From Leifsonia sp. ZF2019 (lineage in GTDB: Bacteria; Actinomycetota; Actinomycetes; Actinomycetales; Microbacteriaceae), in NCBI RefSeq assembly GCF_019924635.1, contig NZ_CP065037.1:1550001-1614000 (forward strand): DNA of 64,000 bases. Direction: 5' to 3'. The notes beneath the pieces are model-generated. The model did not search any database, was not told where the DNA came from, and saw only the letters and a list, made by a program, of their open reading frames with translations. Position numbers and translations under genes: made by a program. This document shows, one piece after another, positions 15,410 to 23,156 of the stretch. Numbering within the stretch: position 1 is the first letter of the stretch; each line of letters begins with the position of its first letter.

Positions 15410-15838
15410 TTGCTGAAGAACCTCAGCCCGCTGCTGTCCGGTGCGCTCTTGAGCGCCCTGGACTCGATGAAAGACGGCGAGACGCTTACCCTCGTCGGCA
15501 GCGGCTATCCAGAGAACACCATCAACACGCCCGTCGTCCACCTCGAGGACGACACCACCACAGAGGCCGCCGCCGAGGCGATCCTCAGTGTGTTCCCGCT
15601 CGACAACATCCACCCGTCACCGATCGCCTTCCTCGACCTGGCAGGCGAGCCCTATGACGTCCCCGACGTCGCCTTCGCCGTCAACGGCATCGCCTCCGAT
15701 GCCGAGCTCCGTCGTGTCCCGATGGAGCGCCTCGGCCTGGACGAGTTCCTCGACCAGGCCCGCACCTCCTCGGTGATCGTCCGTGTGGGGTCCGACGCCC
15801 CGCCGTGCGCCTTCCTGTTCCGCAGGGGAGCGCTCTGA
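15410..15838 (+). CDS. RbsD/FucU-like protein with altered active site
   Basis: The 142-residue protein opens like the sugar mutarotases FucU/RbsD (LKNLSPLLSGALLSALDSM), and the later strand pattern also matches that cyclic-decamer family. The conserved DAHFP-type segment, which carries catalytic Asp/His residues, reads GSGYP here, so mutarotase activity is doubtful. The start is TTG 15410, preceded by AGGAAAGG at suitable spacing; no ATG or GTG alternative fits the family N-terminus. Its neighbours give no pathway clue. Role unknown; possibly a sugar-binding relic. Confidence 0.6.
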   Translation: MLKNLSPLLSGALLSALDSMKDGETLTLVGSGYPENTINTPVVHLEDDTTTEAAAEAILSVFPLDNIHPSPIAFLDLAGEPYDVPDVAFAVNGIASDAELRRVPMERLGLDEFLDQARTSSVIVRVGSDAPPCAFLFRRGAL

Positions 15839-15906
15839 CGACGACCGCCGTGTCCGGCTGCACCCGCCCCCCGAGAAGGTCTCGTCTCGGACGGGGCGGG
15901 TGCCGC

Positions 15907-15912
15907 TAGGGT
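15907..15912 (+). promoter_or_regulatory. Leaderless -10 element of gene at 15920
   Basis: TAGGGT is followed by seven bases and then ATG 15920. Confidence 0.45.
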
Positions 15913-15919
15913 GGTGGGG

Positions 15920-16267
15920 ATGTCCACCTCCCGCACCCCGCAGCAGCCCACCGTCAACCGGGCGGCCCTGGCGCCCGGGATCATCGCCGCGATCGTCCTG
16001 CTCGCCGGCCTCGCACTCATCGGCGGTGCGTGGTACCTCTACGTGCAGTACGCCGTCGCGATCCTCGCGCTCATCATGTGCGTGTTCGCGGGGCAGGCCA
16101 AGCAGTGGTGGTGGCTGGTGGGTCTCGTACCGATCGCCGTCGTCTGGAACCCGGTCTGGCCGCTCGCCATCGAGGGGACGGTGCTGCGCGCGCTCCACGT
16201 CGTCGCGTCCGTCTTCCTGGTGTGCGCCGCGGTCCTCATCAAGATCCCGGCCGACACTCGTCGCTGA
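15920..16267 (+). CDS. Small membrane protein (DUF6804-like)
   Basis: The 115-residue protein has a Pro/Thr-rich N-terminus and four hydrophobic segments (about 18-37, 42-58, 66-78 and 90-108). The loop motif WNPVWPL is reminiscent of the DUF6804 group. No function is known. ATG 15920 is favoured over GTG 15911 by the TAGGGT hexamer seven bases upstream. Confidence 0.7.
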   Translation: MSTSRTPQQPTVNRAALAPGIIAAIVLLAGLALIGGAWYLYVQYAVAILALIMCVFAGQAKQWWWLVGLVPIAVVWNPVWPLAIEGTVLRALHVVASVFLVCAAVLIKIPADTRR

Positions 16268-16283
16268 ACCGCCGCGCATCCGG

Positions 16284-16437
16284 TAAAATGGTGACGCGCG
16301 GCGATTCGTCCGCCGCGCTGCCGGCGTCACCGACGCCCGGTCGGGGCCGCTCGGTCCTCCGGCCGGACATCGCGCCGGCCCTCACGCCTATGGCGCCGCG
16401 CTCTCGGACAGCGCGCGGCGCACCCACATGGAGGACC
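16284..16437 (+). promoter_or_regulatory. Promoter and structured 5' leader of the SNF2-type helicase gene
   Basis: A near-consensus -10, TAAAAT (16284-16289), is followed by ~140 bases before ATG 16438. The leader can form two strong stems: GCGCGGCG/CGCCGCGC (16296-16318, 7-base loop) and GCGCCGCGC/GCGCGGCGC (16393-16421, 11-base loop). The second ends ~9 bases before the GGAGG ribosome-binding site, so it could control translation. No known riboswitch was recognised. Confidence 0.45.
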
Positions 16438-18612
16438 ATGTCTCGTTCCGGTCAGCGGACGTCCGGCCAGCGCTCGAGCTCGACGCGCACCCCGCAGCGG
16501 CGGCCCCGGCATGCCAACAACGACGGCCTCATCCCCGTCCTCGCCCGCAAGGTGCGCGAGGTCGAGGCGAAGGCGGCCGACGGCAAGAAGCTCGGCCCGA
16601 CCAACCGCACCAAGTTCCAGGTCATCGCCTTCCTGATGCGCGAGGAGCGCGCCCGGGCCAAGGCCGACCAGGAGCTGAGCGACGCCGCCCGCGCCGAGCA
16701 GCTGAAGCGACTGGACGGCATCGCGACCATCCTGGCCAAGACCGCCGCCCGGGACACCTCCCTCATCTCGCTGCTGGAGAGCGAGTCCCCGCCGACCGCG
16801 ACGGCGCAGAAGATGCGCCGCGACTGGCTGCTCGAGTCCGGCACGGAGCTCAGCCCCGACGACCTGATCATCACCATCGAGCGCCCGGTCGCCAAGACCG
16901 ACAGCGTCATTCCGCCCGAGCTGGCGGAGAAGCAGGTCGTGCCGCAGTCGGTGAAGGCGCGCCAATTGTCGAATCCGTTCCTCGCGCCCGATCTCTCGCG
17001 GCTCACCCCGGCCCAGCCGACCCCGCGCCGCCGCCTCGACTCGTGGGAGCTCCTCGGCCCCCTCTTCAAGTCGTTCGAGTACGGCGCCGGCGGTCAGGCC
17101 GCCAGCATGGAGCTTCCGCCCGCGCCCGCCATCGACCGCTACTCGCCCCCCGGGCTCGAGCTCATGCACCATCAGGCCCGATTCGTCGAGAGCGTCCGCC
17201 AGGGCCACCGCAGCTTCCTCCTCGCAGACGAACCCGGCCTGGGCAAGACGGCGCAGTCCGTGCTCGCCGCCTCCGTCGCCGGCGCCTACCCGCTCCTCGC
17301 CGTCGTCCCGAACGTCGTCAAGATGAACTGGGCCCGCGAGGTGGAGCGCTGGACCCCGCAACGCCGCGCCACCGTCATCCACGGCGACGGTGAGGGACTC
17401 GACGCATTCGCCGACGTCGTCATCGTCAACTACGAGGTGCTCGACCGCCACCTCTCCTGGCTCAGCACCCTCGGATTCAAGGGCATGGTCGTCGACGAGG
17501 CGCACTTCATCAAGAACCTGCACTCGCAGCGCTCCCGTCTCGTGCTCGGCCTGGCCGACGCCATCCGGTCGAACACCCCGAACCCCCTTCTGCTCGCCCT
17601 CACGGGCACGCCGCTCATCAACGACATCGACGACTTCCGCGCCATCTGGCAGCTGCTCGGCTGGATCGACGGCTCCAAGCCGACGGCGGAGCTGATGGAG
17701 CACCTGGAGGAGACCGGGCTCACTCCGGCCGAGTTCGGCTTCTACGCCGCCGCCCGCGAAGCCGTCATCGACATGGGTATCGTGCGCCGACGCAAGCTCG
17801 ACGTCGCAGCCGACCTCCCCAGCCGGCGCGTGGTCGACCTGCCCGTCGAGCTCGACGGAGATCTCGGCCGCTCGATCCGCCAGGCGGAGAAGGAGCTCGC
17901 CGACCGGCTCGTCGCGCGGTTCCATCGCGCCGCCGCCGCGGGCCGCCCCGACAGCTTCGACGGCGACGACGAGGCGCACCGCGAGCACCTCATCCGCCTG
18001 GTCGCCCAGTCGGAGCTGGAGGAGTCCAAGTCGGCCAAGACCGGGGACAACGTCTTCACCATGGTCCGCAAGATCGGTCAGGCGAAGGCGGGCCTCGCCG
18101 CGGACTACACCGCGCAGCTCGCGCGCTCGGTCGGCAAGGTCGTCTTCTTCGCCAAGCACATCGACGTGATGGACCAGGCGGAGGAGGCGTTCGCAGCCCG
18201 CGAGCTGAAGACGATCTCCATCCGGGGCGACCAGAGCGCTCTGGCCCGGCAGAAGGAGATCGACGCGTTCAACAACGACCCGGACGTCTCGGTCGCCGTC
18301 TGCTCGCTCACCGCAGCCGGTGTCGGCCTCAACCTCCAGGCCGCGTCGAACGTCGTCCTCGCCGAGCTGTCCTGGACGGCGGCCGAGCAGACCCAGGCGA
18401 TCGACCGGGTGCACCGCATCGGCCAGGAGGAGCCCGTCACCGCGTGGCGCATCATCGCCGCGCAGACGATCGACTCGAAGATCGCCGAGTTGATCGACGC
18501 CAAGCAGGGCCTCGCTGCGCGTGCCCTCGACGGCAGCGACGTCGAGGTCGGTTCGGCGGACTCGGTGCAGCTGGATGCGCTCATCCATCTCCTCACGGAG
18601 GCGCTGGGCTAG
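16438..18612 (+). CDS. SNF2-type DEAD/DEAH helicase
   Basis: The 724-residue superfamily-2 ATPase has an unusual basic, low-complexity N-terminus (SGQRTSGQRSSSTRTPQRR) and a helical region to ~230. The SNF2 motor follows: Walker A LLADEPGLGKTAQS (~263), VDEAHFIKN (~351), LTGTPLIN, and a C-terminal lobe with GVGLNLQAAS and DRVHRIGQ (~658). It resembles SMARCAL1/ZRANB3-like and actinobacterial stand-alone motors that remodel or anneal DNA. ATG 16438, with GGAGG upstream, was chosen over ATG 16288, because the latter overlaps the -10 element and adds 50 unconserved residues. It ends convergent with a small acidic protein gene. Confidence 0.85.
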   Translation: MSRSGQRTSGQRSSSTRTPQRRPRHANNDGLIPVLARKVREVEAKAADGKKLGPTNRTKFQVIAFLMREERARAKADQELSDAARAEQLKRLDGIATILAKTAARDTSLISLLESESPPTATAQKMRRDWLLESGTELSPDDLIITIERPVAKTDSVIPPELAEKQVVPQSVKARQLSNPFLAPDLSRLTPAQPTPRRRLDSWELLGPLFKSFEYGAGGQAASMELPPAPAIDRYSPPGLELMHHQARFVESVRQGHRSFLLADEPGLGKTAQSVLAASVAGAYPLLAVVPNVVKMNWAREVERWTPQRRATVIHGDGEGLDAFADVVIVNYEVLDRHLSWLSTLGFKGMVVDEAHFIKNLHSQRSRLVLGLADAIRSNTPNPLLLALTGTPLINDIDDFRAIWQLLGWIDGSKPTAELMEHLEETGLTPAEFGFYAAAREAVIDMGIVRRRKLDVAADLPSRRVVDLPVELDGDLGRSIRQAEKELADRLVARFHRAAAAGRPDSFDGDDEAHREHLIRLVAQSELEESKSAKTGDNVFTMVRKIGQAKAGLAADYTAQLARSVGKVVFFAKHIDVMDQAEEAFAARELKTISIRGDQSALARQKEIDAFNNDPDVSVAVCSLTAAGVGLNLQAASNVVLAELSWTAAEQTQAIDRVHRIGQEEPVTAWRIIAAQTIDSKIAELIDAKQGLAARALDGSDVEVGSADSVQLDALIHLLTEALG

Positions 18613-18620
18613 GCGCCGAA

Positions 18621-18675
18621 CATTCGTGCCGAATGTCGCGAAAGCGTCGCGCTTTCGCGACATTCGGCACGAATG
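18621..18675. repeat. Perfect 26-bp inverted repeat, 3-base loop
   Basis: The 26 bases at 18621-18646 (starting CATTCGTGCCGAATGTCGCG) are exactly complementary to 18650-18675, leaving only TCG unpaired. The element nearly fills the gap between convergent genes and should act as a bidirectional terminator. Its perfection and length are much greater than needed for termination. Confidence 0.85.
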
Positions 18676-18687
18676 AGAGCGCTCCGC

Positions 18688-18873
18688 TCAGGCGATCCCG
18701 GCGTCGTCCGGGTCGAGCGGCACCGGACGGTCGTCGTCGGGGACGATGCGGTCGTCCGCATTGTAGTCTTCCACGGGTACGTCGTCGGCGTCGTGGAGCA
18801 CAGGCTCGGGCTCGTAGTCGCCCTTCTGGGACTCCCGGAAGTCGTCCTGTTCCTCGTCGCGCCGGTCGCTCAT
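18688..18873 (-). CDS. Small acidic protein
   Basis: The 61-residue protein is very rich in Asp/Glu (SDRRDEEQDDF, DYNADDRIVPDDDR) with no hydrophobic core, so it is probably disordered. No family was recognised. ATG 18873 is supported by a TACCCT hexamer seven bases upstream, giving a leaderless start. Similar short acidic proteins are common orphans in Microbacteriaceae. Confidence 0.65.
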   Translation of the reverse strand: MSDRRDEEQDDFRESQKGDYEPEPVLHDADDVPVEDYNADDRIVPDDDRPVPLDPDDAGIA

Positions 18874-18880
18874 GACACCG

Positions 18881-18886
18881 AGGGTA
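18881..18886 (-). promoter_or_regulatory. Leaderless -10 element of the small acidic protein gene
   Basis: On the minus strand TACCCT is followed by seven bases and then ATG 18873. Confidence 0.45.
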
Positions 18887-18916
18887 CCGCTCGCCCCGTT
18901 CGGGGTCGAGGGGCCG

Positions 18917-19315
18917 TCATGTCGTGAGCGAGAACACGAACGATGGTCCCGCCTCGTCGTGCACGATGCGGGCGCCACCCGCGAGACCGGCGAAGTCCCC
19001 CGTGCCGGTGCCCGGGACGATCCAGCCGAACGCGGACGGATCGTCGGGGTGCTGGAGCGCCCCGTGGTGCACGGTGAACGAGCCGCTGCGGCCGTCGGTC
19101 AGCTCTCCGGTGATGCGTTCGACGGCGAGGTAACCGCGCCCGCCCTCCTCGGTGCCGGAGGAGACGAAATGGGCGACGGACTCGCCGACGAGCCCGTCCG
19201 TGTAGCGCTTGCGCATGACGACGGCGCCCACCCAGTCGCCCTCGAGCCCGGCGAGCGGCTCCGGCTCCCAGCCGGTGACCTCGAAGCGGGCGGTGATCGT
19301 GTGCGTGGTGTCCAT
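18917..19315 (-). CDS. DUF3224 domain-containing protein
   Basis: The 132-residue protein forms an all-beta barrel-like domain of the DUF3224 family, seen in ITARFEVTGWEPEP, the central GRGYLAVERITGEL and the GSFTVHHGALQ strand. The family has no established function. It is cytoplasmic, with no signal peptide. ATG 19315 was chosen because TACGCT lies six bases upstream; a start 51 bases further upstream would add an Arg/Pro-rich stretch. Confidence 0.85.
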   Translation of the reverse strand: MDTTHTITARFEVTGWEPEPLAGLEGDWVGAVVMRKRYTDGLVGESVAHFVSSGTEEGGRGYLAVERITGELTDGRSGSFTVHHGALQHPDDPSAFGWIVPGTGTGDFAGLAGGARIVHDEAGPSFVFSLTT

Positions 19316-19321
19316 GCCCCG

Positions 19322-19327
19322 AGCGTA
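19322..19327 (-). promoter_or_regulatory. Leaderless -10 element of the DUF3224 gene
   Basis: On the minus strand TACGCT is followed by six bases and then ATG 19315. Confidence 0.5.
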
Positions 19328-19392
19328 GGCACGGGGAGGCGCCCGGGTCTTGTGATTTCGCGACACGGCCGAAGTGGACTAGACAGTAGGGC

Positions 19393-20010
19393 ATGGAGCA
19401 CCGGAGCCAGGTCGAGATCGAGCGCAAGTACGACGTGGGGGAGGACACCGTCCCTCCCCAGCTCGTCGGTGTCGGTGCCGTCGCGGTCGCGTCCGAGCCG
19501 GAGACCGCGGAACTCGTCGCCACCTACTACGACACCGCCGACCTGGCGCTCGCCCACCAGCGGATCGCGGTGCGCGCGCGACGCGGGGGTTCCGACGAGG
19601 GCTGGCACGTCAAGCTCGCGCCCGGCGACGAGGGGCGCGTCGAGCTGCACTGGCCCCTGGGCGACGGGGAGCGCGAGCCGCAAGCCCTGCGGGACGCCAT
19701 CGCCGACGCGCTGGGAGACGCAACGCTGCTCCCGATCGCGCGCATCGTGAACACGCGGGTGACGACGGTGCTGCGGGATGCCGCCGGATTCGACCTGGCC
19801 GAGCTGTGCGACGACCACGTGCGCGGCGAGAACCTGCGCAGCGGCGGACGCGACGAGTGGCGCGAATGGGAGGTCGAGCTCCTGAGCGGTGCCCCCGATA
19901 CGAAGTCCGGCCGCACCGCACTCCTCGACGGGGTGGAGGAGCGTCTGCTGGAGGCCGGAGCGCGTCCGTCGGCCAGCGGCTCCAAGCTGCAGCACGTGCT
20001 CTCGCTCTGA
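19393..20010 (+). CDS. CYTH domain-containing protein
   Basis: The 205-residue protein has the CYTH triphosphate tunnel signature VEIERKYDV (ExExK) at residues 7-15, followed by the YYDTADLAL, RIAVRARRGG, WHVKLAPGDEGRVE and RIVNTRVTTVL strands that supply basic and acidic residues to the tunnel. The family includes triphosphatases and adenylate cyclases that act on inorganic triphosphate or nucleoside triphosphates with divalent metal. No CHAD domain is attached. A cytoplasmic triphosphatase is the best guess. Confidence 0.88.
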   Translation: MEHRSQVEIERKYDVGEDTVPPQLVGVGAVAVASEPETAELVATYYDTADLALAHQRIAVRARRGGSDEGWHVKLAPGDEGRVELHWPLGDGEREPQALRDAIADALGDATLLPIARIVNTRVTTVLRDAAGFDLAELCDDHVRGENLRSGGRDEWREWEVELLSGAPDTKSGRTALLDGVEERLLEAGARPSASGSKLQHVLSL

Positions 20011-20177
20011 CGCCCCGTCCCGCAGGCCCGCCCCAGGGGTGCGACCGTGGACCGCGCGGTCCACGTGCGCGTGGATACCCCACCGCCCACCCGCTGTAAA
20101 GGGCGCTTTTGTGCTGCGGGCGGGAGGTCGGGCATGATGCCTAGGGGCGTAACTGAAACGGCGAGAGACGGAGCACC

Positions 20178-21206
20178 ATGAAGATCGGCATCCTCACCAG
20201 CGGCGGCGACTGTCCCGGGCTGAACGCGGTCATCCGCGGCGCGGTCCTGAAGGGCGACCGCGTGCACGGCTCGGAGTTCGCCGGCTTCCGCTACGGTTGG
20301 CGCGGTGTCGTCGAGGGCGACATCATGCCGCTCGACCGCCACAGCGTCCGCGGCCTCTCCCGTCAGGGCGGGACCATCCTCGGCTCCAGCCGCACGAACC
20401 CGTTCGAGGGCGAGCAGGGCGGCCCGGAGAACATCCAGCGGATGATGGACGAGAACGGCATCGACGCGATCATCGCGATCGGCGGCGAGGGCACCCTGAC
20501 GGCGGCCCGTCGCCTCACCGACGCCGGCCTCAAGATCGTCGGCGTGCCGAAGACGATCGACAACGACCTCGCGGCGACGGACTACTCGTTCGGCTTCGAC
20601 ACGGCGGTCGAGATCGCCACCGAGGCCATCGACCGCCTCCGCACCACCGCCGAATCCCACCAGCGCTGCATGGTGGTGGAGGTCATGGGCCGCCACGTGG
20701 GCTGGATCGCCCTGCACTCCGGCATGGCCGGCGGTGCGCACGCCATCCTCATCCCGGAGCAGCCGCAGTCCATCGAGCAGGTCGTCGAGTGGGTCGAGTC
20801 GGTCCGCGACCGCGGCCGCGCGCCCGTCATCGTCGTCTCGGAGGGCTTCCACCTCGACACGATGGAGGAGGCCCACTCGCACAAGGGCCTGGACGCGTTC
20901 AACCGGCCGCGACTCGGCGGCATCGGCGAGATGCTCGCCCCGATGATCGAGGAGCGCACCGGCATCGAGTCGCGCGCCACGGTGCTGGGCCACATGCAGC
21001 GCGGCGGCGTCCCGAGCGCCTACGACCGGGTGCTCGCCACCCGGCTCGGGATGGCCGCGGTCGACGCGGTCTACGAGGGCCGCTGGGGCTCCATGGTGTC
21101 GCTGCGCGGCACGGATGTCGTCAACGTGTCGATCGCGGACGCGACCGGCGGCCTGAAGACCGTTCCCGACGCGCGCTACGAAGAGGCCGCGCTGCTCTTC
21201 GGCTGA
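20178..21206 (+). CDS. pfkA: 6-phosphofructokinase
   Basis: The 342-residue glycolytic enzyme phosphorylates fructose-6-phosphate. The phosphate-binding GILTSGGDCPGLNAVIRG is at the N-terminus, and the GGEGT and PKTIDNDL motifs lie near 101 and 121. MGRHVGWIA is near 169. At the two positions that separate phosphoryl donors, the Gly of GGEG fits ATP use while the Lys of PKTIDND is the residue seen in PPi enzymes. This is the mixed actinobacterial type, in which ATP use is known. The ribosome-binding site GGAGCACC precedes ATG 20178. The 167-bp upstream gap shows no other gene. Confidence 0.95.
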   Translation: MKIGILTSGGDCPGLNAVIRGAVLKGDRVHGSEFAGFRYGWRGVVEGDIMPLDRHSVRGLSRQGGTILGSSRTNPFEGEQGGPENIQRMMDENGIDAIIAIGGEGTLTAARRLTDAGLKIVGVPKTIDNDLAATDYSFGFDTAVEIATEAIDRLRTTAESHQRCMVVEVMGRHVGWIALHSGMAGGAHAILIPEQPQSIEQVVEWVESVRDRGRAPVIVVSEGFHLDTMEEAHSHKGLDAFNRPRLGGIGEMLAPMIEERTGIESRATVLGHMQRGGVPSAYDRVLATRLGMAAVDAVYEGRWGSMVSLRGTDVVNVSIADATGGLKTVPDARYEEAALLFG

Positions 21207-21325
21207 CCCGGCCCGGCTCCCGAGCGCCGCGATCCACTACTGGCTCCGAGGCGGCGGGTCTAGGCTCCGTCCTACGAGCGCATCCCGCGCACGGGGATGT
21301 CTCGACCGGAAGGAAGGGATGCCGC

Positions 21326-22249
21326 ATGCCCAGATTCGTCCAGTTCGAGGAGTTCGGCTCCCGCGACTACCTGCAAGTGGTGGACCGGGAGCGGCCTTGG
21401 CCCGGCCCCGGGCAGCTGCTCGTGCGGGTGATGGCGGCGGGGCTCAACCCGATGGACTACAAGGCCTACCGCGACGAGCGGTCGGCCGGACGGATGGGGG
21501 TCACCCTCCCGAGCGGCATCGGCCAGGACTTCGCCGGCTTCGTCGAGGAGGTCGGCGACGGCGTGACCCGGTTCTTTCCGGGTGACGCGGTGCTGGGAAC
21601 GGCGCCCTTCGCCGCGGTCGCCGATTTCGTCGTGGTCGCCGAAGACGGCCAGGTCGTGCCCAAGCCCGATGCGCTGACGTTCGAGGTGGCCGGCGCGCTC
21701 GGCGTCGTGGGGCGCACCGCGATGGCGACTACGGCCTCCTTGAACCTCGGCGAGCACGACACCGTGCTGGTCAGTGCGGCGGCGGGAGGCGTCGGAGTCC
21801 TGGCCGCGCAGCTGGCGATCCGCTGCGGCGCCACCGTCGTCGGCACGGCGGGGGAGGGGAACCACGAGTTCCTCGAGACGCTCGGCGTCATCCCGGTGTC
21901 GTACGGGGACGGGCTGGCCGACCGTGTGCGCGAGCTCCTCGACGGAGAGCGTGTCACGGCGGCGCTCGACAACCATGGCGGCGGCACCATCGAATCCGCC
22001 CTGGAGCTCGGCGTCCCGATCGAGCGCATCAACTCCATCGCGGTCTTCGGCCCGGCGGCGCACGGCGCGGCGAACGTCGGTGGAGCCGCCGCGGGAAATG
22101 CCGAGCTCTCCGAGATCGCCGATCTCCTGGCCGAGAACGAGGTCGTGCTGCCGATCGACTCGATCTTCCCGATCGAGCGGACCGGCGAGGCGTACGGCCG
22201 CCTCGAAGGCGGCCACCTGCGCGGCAAGATCGTCGTGGTCACGGATTGA
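21326..22249 (+). CDS. Zinc-independent NADP-dependent oxidoreductase (MDR family)
   Basis: The 307-residue protein belongs to the quinone-oxidoreductase branch of medium-chain dehydrogenases: GLNPMDYKAYRD (~residue 38), GIGQDFAGFVEEVG (~60) and the nucleotide-binding VSAAAGGVGVLAAQ (~153). The cysteines of zinc-dependent alcohol dehydrogenases are absent. It probably reduces quinones or enones with NADPH in the cytoplasm. The ATG is preceded by AAGGAAGG. The next gene starts at or just after its stop. Confidence 0.9.
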   Translation: MPRFVQFEEFGSRDYLQVVDRERPWPGPGQLLVRVMAAGLNPMDYKAYRDERSAGRMGVTLPSGIGQDFAGFVEEVGDGVTRFFPGDAVLGTAPFAAVADFVVVAEDGQVVPKPDALTFEVAGALGVVGRTAMATTASLNLGEHDTVLVSAAAGGVGVLAAQLAIRCGATVVGTAGEGNHEFLETLGVIPVSYGDGLADRVRELLDGERVTAALDNHGGGTIESALELGVPIERINSIAVFGPAAHGAANVGGAAAGNAELSEIADLLAENEVVLPIDSIFPIERTGEAYGRLEGGHLRGKIVVVTD

Positions 22250-22257
22250 GCGCCGCG

Positions 22258-22665
22258 ATGATCGACGACGACACCGCCCGTCTGCTGCGTCAGGCGGGGC
22301 TGCGCTGGCAGCCGCAGTCCGGCGACACCTTCGCCATCGACCGGCCCGGGATGGGCGGCGAGCGCTTCACCGTCAGCGAGATGACGATCGAGCCGCACCA
22401 CTTCGACACCGGCACCATCCTCGGCTTCAACGGCACCACCGAGTGGGCGCTCGACTCCCTCGCCGTGGAGGATGCGCTCTGGATCCCCCGGGAGGATCAG
22501 CTGCGGGAGCTGCTGGGCGGGTCGTTCCGTCATCTGGCGCGCACCGCGGACGGCTACCGGGTGACGATCCTCCTGTCCGGCGTCGAGCGGATGTTCGAGC
22601 ACGACGACCCGGCCACGGCGTACGCGCAGGCGCTGCTCTCCCTCATCGGTGCGTCGGCGGACTGA
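22258..22665 (+). CDS. Conserved hypothetical protein of Microbacteriaceae
   Basis: The ~135-residue soluble protein contains GLRWQPQSGDTFAID, GTILGFNGTTEWALDS and LWIPREDQLRELLGG. I associate this set with a short family sometimes labelled as a pilus assembly CpaE-like protein, but no P-loop or response-regulator feature is present, so that label has no support here. ATG 22258 was used; TTG 22246, which overlaps the previous stop, is an equally compact alternative. No function can be assigned. Confidence 0.7.
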   Translation: MIDDDTARLLRQAGLRWQPQSGDTFAIDRPGMGGERFTVSEMTIEPHHFDTGTILGFNGTTEWALDSLAVEDALWIPREDQLRELLGGSFRHLARTADGYRVTILLSGVERMFEHDDPATAYAQALLSLIGASAD

Positions 22666-22692
22666 GCGCGCCCGACCGCATCGTGTCCCGGC

Positions 22693-22736
22693 GGGTCAGC
22701 CGTCGGCGGGTCAGCCGTCGGGGGTCAGCCGTCGGC
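22693..22736. repeat. Three tandem 14-15-bp units at the DUF5997 stop codon
   Basis: GGGTCAGCCGTCGGC (22693-22707), GGGTCAGCCGTCGG (22708-22721) and GGGTCAGCCGTCGGC (22722-22736) follow one another. Each contains the complement of TGA. The last one (22725-22727) is the real stop of the minus-strand gene. Confidence 0.8.
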
Positions 22737-23123
22737 GCGGCGGGCGGCGCGCTCGGCGTCGCGCGCCTTCACCCGCGCGTTCTCGGCACGCACCGCGGCC
22801 TGGGTGGCGCGCTCGGCGACCAGCCACTCCGGCGGATCGGCCAGCAGCGCCTTGATCTCCGCGGTGGTGAGCGCCTCGTCGACGCCGGCACGGGCGAGGC
22901 CCGAGTTGGAGACGCCGAGCTTGCGGGCGACCTCGTCGCGCGGGTGCGGCCCGACGGCGCGCAGCGTGCGCAGCCACTCCGGAGGTTCGGCGTTCAGCGC
23001 GTCGAACTCGGTGCGGCTGATGTCGCGGTCGCGGAATTCGGCGGGCGCGGCGGGCAGGTAGATGCCGAGCTTCTTGGCGGCGGTGGCCGCCTTCATGGTC
23101 TGGGGTCGCTTCTCGGCACTCAT
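22725..23123 (-). CDS. DUF5997 family protein
   Basis: The 132-residue protein starts with the family hallmark KRPQTMKAATAAKKLGIYLP. It has two internal similar segments, FDALNAEPPEWLRTLRA (~41) and IKALLADPPEWLVAERA (~90), each followed or preceded by a helix-turn-helix-like stretch (RDEVARKLGVSNSGLAR). The C-terminus is a charged helix. The family has no known function, but the HTH-like segment suggests nucleic-acid binding. It is divergent from a LysR-effector-like gene across only 33 bp, and this pairing seems conserved in actinobacteria. Confidence 0.85.
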   Translation of the reverse strand: MSAEKRPQTMKAATAAKKLGIYLPAAPAEFRDRDISRTEFDALNAEPPEWLRTLRAVGPHPRDEVARKLGVSNSGLARAGVDEALTTAEIKALLADPPEWLVAERATQAAVRAENARVKARDAERAARRADG

Positions 23124-23130
23124 GGGTTCC

Positions 23131-23150
23131 AGGGTACCGTTCGGTACCCT
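23131..23150. promoter_or_regulatory. Palindromic divergent leaderless promoter
   Basis: AGGGTACC-GTTC-GGTACCCT is a perfect inverted repeat. It carries a TACCCT hexamer on each strand, six bases before ATG 23157 (plus) and seven bases before ATG 23123 (minus). Each gene therefore appears leaderless, and the same palindrome can serve both promoters and a regulator. Confidence 0.6.
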
Positions 23151-23156
23151 CGGAGG

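Noticed and set aside
16288-16437. Earlier ATG of the SNF2-type helicase gene
   Set aside because: It overlaps the TAAAAT -10 and has no ribosome-binding site. ATG 16438 has GGAGG and gives a conserved-looking basic N-terminus.
20178-21206. PPi-dependent phosphofructokinase
   Set aside because: Only one of the two donor-specificity positions is PPi-like; the Gly in GGEGT and the actinobacterial context favour ATP.
22258-22665. Pilus assembly ATPase CpaE
   Set aside because: The label is sometimes attached to this short family, but there is no Walker motif or receiver domain in the sequence.
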